The notes under the pieces are model-generated. The model had not been told where the DNA came from and ran no database searches. It was given only the letters and a program-made list of their open reading frames with translations. DNA of 64,000 nt from Microbacterium sp. Leaf159 (GTDB taxonomy: Bacteria; Actinomycetota; Actinomycetes; Actinomycetales; Microbacteriaceae), in the NCBI RefSeq assembly GCF_001423615.1, contig NZ_LMOU01000002.1:253573-317572 (forward strand). The letters run 5' to 3'. A program made the translations under genes and the position numbers. Within the stretch, counting starts at the first letter, position 1, and every line of letters begins with the position of its first letter. Shown piece by piece: positions 55,053-63,213 of the stretch.

Positions 55053-55199
55053 GGCGGGCCCCCGTGCCTGCATCTGCCGCCGCGAGCCATTTCGTCGCGC
55101 CCTGTGGGGAACCGCGGACCGACGGCATCCGTGCAGAGGGGATGCGGTTCGGGGCGGCGCAGGAACGGGTGATTCGTGAGAACGCTCCCACACAGAGAA

Positions 55200-55234
55200 G
55201 GGCGGCATCTCACGGGGGGAATGAGATGCCGCCC
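55200..55234. repeat. Inverted repeat in the tadA-acs divergent region
   Basis: GGGCGGCATCTCA (55200-55212) and TGAGATGCCGCCC (55222-55234) form a perfect 13-bp stem with a 9-nt loop. It resembles the other terminators in the window but stands upstream of both genes, so it ends no recognised gene. It may insulate the two promoters, end an unannotated transcript or bind a regulator. Confidence 0.7.
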
Positions 55235-55318
55235 ACGGCGTCCCCTCATGGGGGAATCGGGCACGCCAAGGCCAGAATGAGAATTCGGCTGACGTCGAGT
55301 GTACGCAAGGCGACCGTC

Positions 55319-55347
55319 CTGACAAAACCCGTCGCGCTACCTACTTT
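55319..55347 (+). promoter_or_regulatory. Promoter of acs
   Basis: CTGACA at 55319-55324 and TACTTT at 55342-55347 are 17 bp apart, the best -35/-10 pair seen in the window. Transcription would start near 55354-55355, at the ATG of an 11-codon frame and 100 nt before acs. Confidence 0.75.
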
Positions 55348-55354
55348 CGGCAGT

Positions 55355-55390
55355 ATGCGACGTCGGTGGCCGGGACTAGATTCGCCGTGA
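55355..55390 (+). CDS. 11-codon leaderless upstream reading frame of acs
   Basis: The ATG lies 7 nt after the TACTTT box, so it would be at the very 5' end of the mRNA. It encodes MRRRWPGLDSP and ends in TGA, 64 nt before acs. With three arginines and a tryptophan it could act as a leader peptide, but it may be chance. Confidence 0.4.
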   Translation: MRRRWPGLDSP

Positions 55391-55454
55391 CCTGATCGTG
55401 CCCCCGTACGGTCATGCCCGCACGACCTGCCATGCCGCAAAGGAGCGTCTGCCG

Positions 55455-57422
55455 ATGAGCAGTCAGATCGATCATCTTCTCGATGAGACCCGCCAGTTCC
55501 CGCCGTCCGAGGAGTTCGTCGCCCAGTCGGTCTCTTCACCGGCGCTGTACGAGAGTGCGGCGACCGACCGCGAAGCGTTCTGGGCCGAGCAGTCCCGCGA
55601 GCTCCTGGAGTGGCACAAGCCGTTCACGCAGGTGCTCGACTGGTCGACTCCCCCGTTCGCGAAGTGGTTCGGCGACGGCGAGCTCAACGTCGCCTACAAC
55701 TGCCTCGACCGGCACGTCGAGGCGGGCAACGGCGACCGCGTCGCACTGCACTGGGAGGGCGAGCCGGGCGACTCCCGGTCGATCACCTACGCCGAGCTCA
55801 CCGAGGAGGTCAAGCGCGTCGCCAACGTGCTCGAGGGGCTCGGAGTCGGCCACGGCGACCGCGTCGCGATCTACCTGCCGATGATCCCCGAAGCAGTCGC
55901 GTCGATGCTCGCGGTCGCCCGCGTCGGGGCCATCCACTCCGTCGTGTTCGGCGGATTCAGTGCCGACAGCCTGCGCTCGCGCATCGACGACGCCGGGGCG
56001 AAGCTCGTGATCACCGCCGACGGCGGATACCGCAAGGGCCGCGTGTCCGCTCTCAAGCCCGCGGTCGACCAGGCACTCGCCGACCGGGGCGACGGCGAGC
56101 AGCAGACGGTCGAGCACGTGCTCGTCGTCAAGCGCGGCGAGAACGAGGTCGAGTGGGAAGAGGGCCGCGACCTGTGGTGGCACGAGGTCGTCCCCGCGGC
56201 ATCCCCCGAGCACACGGCCGAGGCCTTTCCCGCCGAGAACCCGCTGTTCATCCTCTACACCTCCGGCACCACCGGAAAGCCGAAGGGCATCCTGCACACG
56301 TCCGGCGGCTATCTCACCCAGGCGGCCTACTCGCACAAGTACGTGTTCGACCTGCACCCCGAGACCGACGTCTACTGGTGCACGGCCGACATCGGCTGGA
56401 TCACCGGCCACAGCTACGTCACCTACGGCCCCCTCGCCAACGGTGCCACCCAGGTCATCTACGAAGGCACACCGGATGCTCCGCACCCCGGCCGCTGGTG
56501 GGAGATCATCGAGAAGTACAAGGTCTCGATCTTCTACACCGCACCGACCGCGATCCGCTCGTTCATGAAGATCGGTCGCAGCGTCCCCGCGAAGTTCGAC
56601 CTGTCGTCGCTGCGCCTGCTCGGCTCGGTGGGCGAGCCCATCAACCCCGAGGCGTGGATCTGGTACCGCGATGTGATCGGCGCCGGCAAGACCCCGATCG
56701 TCGACACGTGGTGGCAGACCGAGACGGGCGCGATCATGGTCTCGGCGCTTCCCGGCGTCACGGCGACCAAGCCCGGTTCGGCGCAGGTGCCGCTTCCCGG
56801 AATCTCGATCGATGTGGTCGACGAGTCAGGATCCGAGGTGGGCAACGGCAACGGCGGCCTGCTGGTCGTCACCGAGCCGTGGCCGAGCATGCTCCGCGGC
56901 ATCTGGGGAGACCCAGAGCGCTTCAAGGAGACGTACTGGGAGAAGTTCGAGAAGCAGGGCTACTATTTCGCGGGCGACGGCGCGCGGCTGGACGCAGACG
57001 GCGACCTGTGGCTGCTGGGTCGCGTCGACGACGTCATGAATGTCTCGGGTCACCGCCTGTCGACGGCCGAGATCGAGTCGTCGCTGGTCGCCCACGAGGC
57101 CACCGCCGAGGCCGCGGTCGTCGGCGCCGCGGATGAGACCACCGGTCAGGCCGTCGTCGCGTTCGTGATCATCAAGGAGAGCTACCTCTCGGCTCACGAC
57201 CCCGCTGGCCTCGCACAGCAGCTGCGCCTGTGGGTCGGCGAGCAGATCGGTGCGATCGCACGACCGCGAGACGTCTACATCGTCGGCGAGCTGCCGAAGA
57301 CCCGCTCGGGCAAGATCATGCGACGCCTCCTGCGCGATGTCGCAGAGGGCCGCGAGGTCGGCGACACCACGACACTGGCCGACACCGCCGTGATGAGCAT
57401 CATCTCGGCCCAGGTCAAGTAG
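55455..57422 (+). CDS. acs: Acetyl-CoA synthetase
   Basis: The 655-residue AMP-forming acetate--CoA ligase has the P-loop YTSGTTGKPKGILHTSGG, DVYWCTADIGWITGHSYV, the DTWWQTETGAIMVSALPG acetate/ATP segment, YYFAGDGARLDADGDLWLLG, and the C-terminal catalytic and acetylated lysine in PKTRSGKIMRRLLR. It activates acetate. ATG at 55455 has AAAGGAG upstream; the 19 extra codons of open frame before it are not used. Confidence 0.97.
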   Translation: MSSQIDHLLDETRQFPPSEEFVAQSVSSPALYESAATDREAFWAEQSRELLEWHKPFTQVLDWSTPPFAKWFGDGELNVAYNCLDRHVEAGNGDRVALHWEGEPGDSRSITYAELTEEVKRVANVLEGLGVGHGDRVAIYLPMIPEAVASMLAVARVGAIHSVVFGGFSADSLRSRIDDAGAKLVITADGGYRKGRVSALKPAVDQALADRGDGEQQTVEHVLVVKRGENEVEWEEGRDLWWHEVVPAASPEHTAEAFPAENPLFILYTSGTTGKPKGILHTSGGYLTQAAYSHKYVFDLHPETDVYWCTADIGWITGHSYVTYGPLANGATQVIYEGTPDAPHPGRWWEIIEKYKVSIFYTAPTAIRSFMKIGRSVPAKFDLSSLRLLGSVGEPINPEAWIWYRDVIGAGKTPIVDTWWQTETGAIMVSALPGVTATKPGSAQVPLPGISIDVVDESGSEVGNGNGGLLVVTEPWPSMLRGIWGDPERFKETYWEKFEKQGYYFAGDGARLDADGDLWLLGRVDDVMNVSGHRLSTAEIESSLVAHEATAEAAVVGAADETTGQAVVAFVIIKESYLSAHDPAGLAQQLRLWVGEQIGAIARPRDVYIVGELPKTRSGKIMRRLLRDVAEGREVGDTTTLADTAVMSIISAQVK

Positions 57423-57430
57423 CGCGAACG

Positions 57431-57473
57431 CAGAACGCCCCCTCCCGATTCGGATTCGGGAGGGGGCGTTCTG
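57431..57473. terminator. Bidirectional terminator between acs and RidA gene
   Basis: An 18-bp perfect stem (57431-57448 with 57456-57473) with a 7-nt loop, between convergent genes. Confidence 0.85.
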
Positions 57474-57484
57474 AGCGTGCGGAC

Positions 57485-57943
57485 TCAGGCGAGGATGAAG
57501 ACGACGTCCACCTCGACCGGGCTGTCGAGCGGCAGCACGGGCACGCCGACTGCGGCGCGCACGTGTCGACCGGCATCTCCGAAGATCTCGCCGAGCACGA
57601 GGCTCGCGCCGTTGATGACACCGGGCTGTCCCGTGAAGTCGGGAGTGGATGCCACGAAGCCGCCGACGCGGAGCACTCCGGCGATCCGGTCGACACCGCC
57701 TGCGGCATCCGCGGCCGCCGCGAGGGCGTTGAGGGCGCAGGTGCGGGCGTAGGTGTTCGCGTCTTCGGCGGTGACTTCCGCTCCGACCTTGCCGGTGGCG
57801 GGCAGCGCACCACCGGAGAAGGGCAGCTGACCGGAGGTGTAGACGAGACCGGCGTGCACCACGGCGGGGACGTAAGCCGCGACGGGGGCGGCGACCGCGG
57901 GCAGCTCGATGCCGAGTTCGCTCAGGCGCTCGGAGACGCTCAT
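57485..57943 (-). CDS. RidA-family protein
   Basis: The 152-residue protein has the RidA fold with VVHAGLVYTSGQLPFSGGAL and the later VLPLDSPVEVDVVFILA. RidA proteins hydrolyse reactive enamine/imine intermediates, or have diverged roles. The catalytic arginine of true RidA is not obvious, so it may belong to the YjgH/UK114 side groups. It overlaps the upstream DUF4177 gene by 4 nt. Confidence 0.87.
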   Translation of the reverse strand: MSVSERLSELGIELPAVAAPVAAYVPAVVHAGLVYTSGQLPFSGGALPATGKVGAEVTAEDANTYARTCALNALAAAADAAGGVDRIAGVLRVGGFVASTPDFTGQPGVINGASLVLGEIFGDAGRHVRAAVGVPVLPLDSPVEVDVVFILA

Positions 57944-58164
57944 GCCGCGCCCCCTTCGAACTGGCGGGATGCCTCGGCAGCCGCGGCGAGACCGGCGTTG
58001 CCTGCGGCATCCGCGGTCACCGGACGCTTGAAGTAGGCGACGAGCCCGCCCTCAGGTCCCTGGATGACCTGCACGAGCTCCCAGCCCTGCTTGCCCCAGT
58101 TGTTGAGGATCGCGGCGGTGTTGTGGATCAGCAGCGGGGTGGTCAGGTACTCCCACGTGGTCAT
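57940..58164 (-). CDS. DUF4177 domain protein
   Basis: A 74-residue protein starting MTTWEYLTTPLLIHNTAAIL, followed by NNWGKQGWELVQVIQGPEGG. The W-E-Y and G-W-E-L-V pattern marks DUF4177. The C-terminus is a short Ala-rich helix. The function is unknown. The start follows AGGAG. It pairs with RidA in one transcript. Confidence 0.87.
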   Translation of the reverse strand: MTTWEYLTTPLLIHNTAAILNNWGKQGWELVQVIQGPEGGLVAYFKRPVTADAAGNAGLAAAAEASRQFEGGAA

Positions 58165-58229
58165 GGCACTCCTGTCTGGCCGCATACGCGCGCGCGGATG
58201 CGTCAAAGGCGGTATTCAGGGAACTCCCC

Positions 58230-58235
58230 TACGAT
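58230..58235 (+). promoter_or_regulatory. Leaderless-type -10 box for the PBP gene
   Basis: TACGAT lies 7 nt before the ATG at 58243. There is no Shine-Dalgarno sequence between. Confidence 0.6.
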
Positions 58236-58242
58236 CAAGCGT

Positions 58243-60804
58243 ATGCCTCAAAAGAATCGCACGGTGAAAGGTGCGCTCGGCGGAGTCCTCGGACTCGTCG
58301 GGCTCAGCGCCGTAGCCGGCCTCCTCGTCGCGGCCAGCGTCACCCCTGTTCTCGCCATGACGGGTATCGCCGGATCCCAGGCCCTCACGATCTTCGAAGA
58401 CCTTCCCGCGAACCTCCAGGTGAACCGGCCGATGGAGCAGTCGACGATCTACGCGACAGCCTCCGACGGGACACCGGTCGAGCTGGCATCGTTCTACGAG
58501 CAGAACCGCGTGCCTGTGACGTACGAGCAGATCAACCCCGTCGTCTTCGACGCGGTCCTCTCGAGCGAGGACAAGGACTACTTCAGCCACGGCGGCATCA
58601 ACGTCGGCGCGACGGCCAAGGCCCTCGTCGACAACCTGCGCGGCACCGACGACCGAGGCGCGTCGACCATCACGCAGCAGTACGTCAAGAACGTGCTGAT
58701 CCAGGAGTGCGAGCAGGAAGCCGACCCCGCGTCGGGCACCTACGCCGACGACCTGCAGCAGTGCTGGGCCGACGCGACCAACGCGGTAGGCGCCAAGGGC
58801 ATCGAACGCAAGCTGCAGGAGATGCGCTACGCCCTGCAGATCGAGAAAGAATACTCGAAGAACGACATCCTGCTCGGGTACCTCAACATCGCCAACTTCG
58901 GCGGCACGGTCTACGGCATCGAGTCGGCGGCGAACTACTACTTCTCCACCACGGCTGCGAACCTCACGGTCGCGCAGGCCGCCACGATCGCCGGAATGGT
59001 GCAGAACCCGAACCAGTATCGGATCGACCGGCCAGCCGGCACCTGGACGGACGCGGACGGCGTCGGGCACAACAGCGAGGCGGACGGCTATGCCCAGACG
59101 CTGGATCGCCGCCACTATGTGCTCGACCGCATGCTGGCACTCGGCAAGATCACGCAGGCCCAGTTCGACGAGGCGGATGCCTCGCCTATCACTCCCGCGA
59201 TCACGCAGCCCACGCAGGGATGCGTGTCTGCAGGCAACGTGGCCCGCAGCGCCTACTTCTGCGAGTACGTGAAGTCCGTCGTCCTCGACGACCCGGCCTT
59301 CGGCGAGACGGAGCAGGAGCGCCGCGATCTTCTTCGCCAGGGCGGCCTGAAGATCTACTCGACGATGAACATCGACATCCAGAGCTCGGGCGCCGAGGTC
59401 ATGGCGAACACGGTTCCGGCGAACTACGACAACCAGTTCTTCGGTGCGGCCGGCATCTCGCTCGAGACCAGCACGGGTCGAGTGCTGGCGATCACGCAGA
59501 ACACGAACTTCAGCGAGACGATCCAGGGCGACCAGGCGTACACGGCACTGGTGTTCGGCACCGACAAGGCGCACGGTGGCTCCAACGGCTTCTCGGTCGG
59601 CTCGACGTACAAGCTCTTCACCCTGATCGACTGGCTCGAAGAGGGCCACTCGGTGCGGGAGACCCTGAACGGCAGCAACCGCGTCTTCTCGAAGTTCAAG
59701 TGCGGCGATGACATCATCCGCAATACGACCAAGATCCAGAACTTCAACAATGCCGGCGGCTCGACCGGCACCGTCATGAAGTTCACCGCCGACTCCCTCA
59801 ACAGCGGATACCTCGCGATGGCCGAGAAGCTCGACCTCTGCAAGATCAACGCCGTCGCCGACCGCATGGGCGTCACGCTCGCCAACGGCGGCAAGACCAC
59901 CGACGGCAGCCCGGCGCCGTACGACATCCTCGGTTCGAAGTACATCTCCCCGCTCGCGATGGCCGGCGCCTACGCCACCGTCGCGAACGGCGGCGTCTAC
60001 TGCACCCCCAAGGCGATCGACCGCGTGGTCGACGCCGACGGCAACGAGCTGCCGATCCCGGAGTCCAAGTGCTCTCAGGTCATCTCGCCTGAGGTCGCCG
60101 CGACCGCAGCATTCGCGCTGCAGGGTGTCATGAACTCCGGCGGAACCGGTAACAAGGCGAACACGCGCGACGGAACGCCGCTCATCGGAAAGACCGGTAC
60201 CCACGAGTCATGGGGAACCATGATGATCGAGTCGAGCACCAAGGTCACCACGGCGATCTGGGTCGGACGCTCGGAGGGGCAGGCCAGCATCCTTCGTCAG
60301 AGCTGGGGCGGCACCGCGCTGAACGAGATGCGATACCAGCTCGCGCGAACGATGCAGCGAACGGCGAATGACATCTACGGCGGCGATGGGTTCCCGCAGC
60401 CCGATGCGAACCTGAGCAAGCAGGTGCTGACCGATGTCCCCTCCGTGATCGGGATGGACACCGCGACGGCGACTGCCACGCTCGAGAACGCCGGCTTCCA
60501 GGTCGTGGTCGGTGCACCCGCCGACGGCCCCGCCGGTGACGTCATCGTCGCGCAGGACCCCTCGGGCCAGGCCCCGAGCGGTGCGACGGTCACGATCTCG
60601 CCGAGCAACGGTCAGGGAACGACAGTGCCGGACATCACCGGGCAGCCGAAGGCCGCCGCCCAGAACGCGCTGTTCGGCGCAGGGTTCTCGTCGATCTCCT
60701 TCGACAACTCGTGCAACCCGCCGAGCGCGGTCGTGGCGAGCACGAACCCACCCGCGAACACGGTGACGAACAAGTCCACGGCGATCTCGGTCACCTGCCA
60801 GTGA
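58243..60804 (+). CDS. Bifunctional class A penicillin-binding protein with PASTA domains
   Basis: The 853-residue protein builds peptidoglycan outside the membrane. It has one membrane helix (about 10-38), a glycosyltransferase domain with catalytic E109 in SSEDKDYFSHGG and GASTITQQYVKN, and a transpeptidase domain with S454 (STYK), S518-L-N520 and K650-T-G. Two PASTA domains (about 730-790 and 793-853) should bind peptidoglycan or muropeptides. The start fits the TACGAT leaderless box. The stop overlaps the phosphoesterase start by 4 nt. Confidence 0.96.
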   Translation: MPQKNRTVKGALGGVLGLVGLSAVAGLLVAASVTPVLAMTGIAGSQALTIFEDLPANLQVNRPMEQSTIYATASDGTPVELASFYEQNRVPVTYEQINPVVFDAVLSSEDKDYFSHGGINVGATAKALVDNLRGTDDRGASTITQQYVKNVLIQECEQEADPASGTYADDLQQCWADATNAVGAKGIERKLQEMRYALQIEKEYSKNDILLGYLNIANFGGTVYGIESAANYYFSTTAANLTVAQAATIAGMVQNPNQYRIDRPAGTWTDADGVGHNSEADGYAQTLDRRHYVLDRMLALGKITQAQFDEADASPITPAITQPTQGCVSAGNVARSAYFCEYVKSVVLDDPAFGETEQERRDLLRQGGLKIYSTMNIDIQSSGAEVMANTVPANYDNQFFGAAGISLETSTGRVLAITQNTNFSETIQGDQAYTALVFGTDKAHGGSNGFSVGSTYKLFTLIDWLEEGHSVRETLNGSNRVFSKFKCGDDIIRNTTKIQNFNNAGGSTGTVMKFTADSLNSGYLAMAEKLDLCKINAVADRMGVTLANGGKTTDGSPAPYDILGSKYISPLAMAGAYATVANGGVYCTPKAIDRVVDADGNELPIPESKCSQVISPEVAATAAFALQGVMNSGGTGNKANTRDGTPLIGKTGTHESWGTMMIESSTKVTTAIWVGRSEGQASILRQSWGGTALNEMRYQLARTMQRTANDIYGGDGFPQPDANLSKQVLTDVPSVIGMDTATATATLENAGFQVVVGAPADGPAGDVIVAQDPSGQAPSGATVTISPSNGQGTTVPDITGQPKAAAQNALFGAGFSSISFDNSCNPPSAVVASTNPPANTVTNKSTAISVTCQ

Positions 60805-61736
60805 CCTCACGACGCACGGCACACCCGGCCCTCATCGCGCTCGGCGCGGTGGGGGCCGCTGGTGCTGCGGCCGCCGTCTGGGGCATCGGCATCGAACGCT
60901 ATCTGTTCACGGTGCGGGAGGCGACGGCATCCGCTCTCGCGCCCGGCTCCGCTCCGCTGCGCGTGCTGCACATCTCGGATGCGCACATGGCGCCGTGGCA
61001 GCATCGCAAGCAGGACTGGCTCGCCTCGCTCGCGCAGCTGAAGCCCGACCTCATCATCAACACCGGTGACAACCTCGGGCACCGTGACGGCCTCGAAGGG
61101 ATCCGTCGGGCGTTCGAGCCCTTCGCCGGCATCCCCGGCGTATTCGTGCATGGCTCGAACGACGTCAACGGCCCGTCGCCGCGCAACCCGATCCGCTACT
61201 TCGCCGGCCCCTCGCAGCGGCACCACGAGCCCACGTTCCTCGACACGGATGCGATGGACGCGTTCTTCACGGACGAGCTCGGCTGGGCAGACCTGAACAA
61301 CACGGCCGCTCGACTCACGGTCGCCGGCGACACGCTCGACTTCTTCGGGGTGAGCGATGCGCACCGACAGTGGGACCGCCTCGAGGATCTGCCCGCGGCG
61401 ATCGACGCGCTCGGACCGCGGGAACCGGGCAGCTCGGTACTCGGAGTGACGCATGCGCCCTACCAGCGCGTGATGAACCGCTACATCGAGCTCGGCGCGG
61501 ATGCGATCTTCGGCGGGCACACGCACGGCGGCCAGGTATGCCTCCCCGGCTTCGGCGCTCTCGTCGCGAACTGCGACATCCCCCTCAAGCAGGCCAAGGG
61601 CCTGAGCACGTGGACGCAGGGCGGGCGCACGGTGCCCCTCAACGTCAGCGCCGGCTGCGGTCACTCGATCTATGCGCCCGTGCGCTTCGCGTGCCGCCCC
61701 GAGGCCACACTGCTCACGCTGACGGCGCGCGGTTGA
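60801..61736 (+). CDS. Membrane-anchored metallophosphoesterase
   Basis: The 311-residue protein has an N-terminal membrane helix ([20 protein letters not shown]) and a calcineurin-like domain with the metal ligands in [33 protein letters not shown] and GVTHAPYQR plus [13 protein letters not shown]. It is the standard partner of class A PBPs in actinobacteria and shares a GTGA junction with it. The substrate may be a cell-wall lipid or UDP-linked intermediate; this is inference. Confidence 0.93.
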   Translation: MTSRRTAHPALIALGAVGAAGAAAAVWGIGIERYLFTVREATASALAPGSAPLRVLHISDAHMAPWQHRKQDWLASLAQLKPDLIINTGDNLGHRDGLEGIRRAFEPFAGIPGVFVHGSNDVNGPSPRNPIRYFAGPSQRHHEPTFLDTDAMDAFFTDELGWADLNNTAARLTVAGDTLDFFGVSDAHRQWDRLEDLPAAIDALGPREPGSSVLGVTHAPYQRVMNRYIELGADAIFGGHTHGGQVCLPGFGALVANCDIPLKQAKGLSTWTQGGRTVPLNVSAGCGHSIYAPVRFACRPEATLLTLTARG

Positions 61737-61789
61737 TCCCTCGATTCGGCACTGAGAGCATTTCGCTGTAGACTCGGAGGGTTGCAAAA

Positions 61790-61867
<78 letters not shown>

Positions 61868-61876
61868 TAACACCGG

Positions 61877-61900
61877 AAGGCCGCCCTCACGGGCGGCCTT
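61877..61900 (+). terminator. Terminator of tRNA-Pro
   Basis: A 10-bp perfect stem (61877-61886 with 61891-61900), loop TCAC, ending in TT and followed by CTCTGT. Confidence 0.82.
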
Positions 61901-61931
61901 CTCTGTACCAGGACCGAGCGAGAGGGACGGC

Positions 61932-62408
61932 GTGAGCACCCTGTTCCCTCCCCCGCGCCGTCTCACCCGCGGCATCGCGATCGCCCTCGGCATCCCTTTC
62001 TTCGCGGGCCTCGCCCTGCTCACGCTCACTCCCGCGCGTGTCGAGGAGACCATGCCGAACCTGCTCGACCTCGTGCTCTCTGCGGCGCACCGGCTGGGCT
62101 GGGAATCGCTCGACTTCACCCGCCTCGAGATCATCGCGAACGTGCTCGTGTTCGTGCCGGTGGGCATCCTCGCGTTCGTGCTCGTGCCTCGGCGCTTCTG
62201 GCCGCTCGCGGTCATCCTGGGGCCGGCACTGTCGCTCTCGATCGAGATCGCACAACGTCTGGCGCTGCCGCATCGTGCCGCCACCGTCACCGATGTGATC
62301 GCCAACTCGGGAGGCGCCCTGATCGGCGTCTTCGTCGCGATCGCCGGAACCCTGCTGTTCGCGCCTCAGAGCTCTCACCGTCCACCCCGTAATCTGGAAG
62401 CATCATGA
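61932..62408 (+). CDS. VanZ-family membrane protein
   Basis: The 158-residue membrane protein has four helices and the VanZ pattern: IANVLVFVPVGILAFVLV, SIEIAQRLALPHRAATVTDVIANS, and GGALIGVFVAIAG. VanZ homologues are often near cell-wall genes and can lower teicoplanin sensitivity, but most have unknown roles. GTG at 61932 is used with GAGAGGGA upstream. It overlaps the HAD gene by 4 nt. Confidence 0.9.
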   Translation: MSTLFPPPRRLTRGIAIALGIPFFAGLALLTLTPARVEETMPNLLDLVLSAAHRLGWESLDFTRLEIIANVLVFVPVGILAFVLVPRRFWPLAVILGPALSLSIEIAQRLALPHRAATVTDVIANSGGALIGVFVAIAGTLLFAPQSSHRPPRNLEAS

Positions 62409-63160
62409 CCTCGCCTGATCTCGTAGCGTTCGATCTCGACGACACCCTCGCCCCCTCGAAGGGCGCCATCGACCCTCGCATCGCCTCGCTGCTGCGCGCG
62501 CTGCTCGAGAGGGTCGACGTCGCCATCATCTCCGGCGGCAACGAGACCCAGTTCCGCTCGCAGGTCATCGCCCACCTCGGCGAGATCGACGCGACCACGG
62601 CCGCACGACTGCATCTGCTTCCGACGTGCGGTACCCGGTACCTGCGTCATGACGGTGCGGACTTCACTGCCGTGTATGCGCAGGACCTCATTGCCGAGCA
62701 GAAGACCGGAGCGCTGACCGCGCTGCGCGAGGAGGCCGAGCGCTTGGGGCTCTGGGAGGCCGAGCCGTGGGGCGACATCCTCGAGGACCGCGGCTCGCAG
62801 ATCACCTTCTCGGCCCTCGGGCAGAAGGCCCCGCACGACGCGAAGCGCGACTGGGATCCGTCCGGCGCCAAGCGAGAGGCTCTGCGGGATGCCGTGGCCG
62901 CCCGTCTTCCCGACCTCGAGGTGCGCTCTGGCGGCTCGACCTCGATCGACATCACCCTCGCGGGGATCGACAAGGCCTACGGGATGCGGCAGCTCGCCGA
63001 GCACACCGGCATCGCCCTGACCTCGATGCTGTTCTACGGCGACCGTCTCGACGAGGGCGGCAACGACTACCCCGTGCTCGCGATCGGCGTCCCCTCCGTG
63101 GCCGTGGAGGGCTGGGAGGACACCGCCGACAAGCTCGACGCGCTCCTCCCCACGCTCTGA
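62405..63160 (+). CDS. HAD-IIB family phosphatase
   Basis: The 251-residue phosphatase has the catalytic DLDDTLAPSK motif (nucleophile and acid aspartates), IISGGNETQ as motif II, the lysine in the DIDITLAGIDKAYG region and LFYGDRLDEGGND as motif IV. The sequence around the first motif recalls eukaryotic-type phosphomannomutases and sucrose or trehalose phosphatases. A phosphomannomutase-like role is possible but not shown. It overlaps the VanZ gene. Confidence 0.85.
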   Translation: MTSPDLVAFDLDDTLAPSKGAIDPRIASLLRALLERVDVAIISGGNETQFRSQVIAHLGEIDATTAARLHLLPTCGTRYLRHDGADFTAVYAQDLIAEQKTGALTALREEAERLGLWEAEPWGDILEDRGSQITFSALGQKAPHDAKRDWDPSGAKREALRDAVAARLPDLEVRSGGSTSIDITLAGIDKAYGMRQLAEHTGIALTSMLFYGDRLDEGGNDYPVLAIGVPSVAVEGWEDTADKLDALLPTL

Positions 63161-63201
63161 CGCTCGCCCCCTGCCTCCGGCCCACCCGGGCGACGGAGTT
63201 C

Positions 63202-63207
63202 TAGCAT
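63202..63207 (+). promoter_or_regulatory. Leaderless-type -10 box for the DUF1295 gene
   Basis: TAGCAT lies 6 nt before the ATG at 63214; no Shine-Dalgarno sequence. Confidence 0.55.
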
Positions 63208-63213
63208 GTCGGT

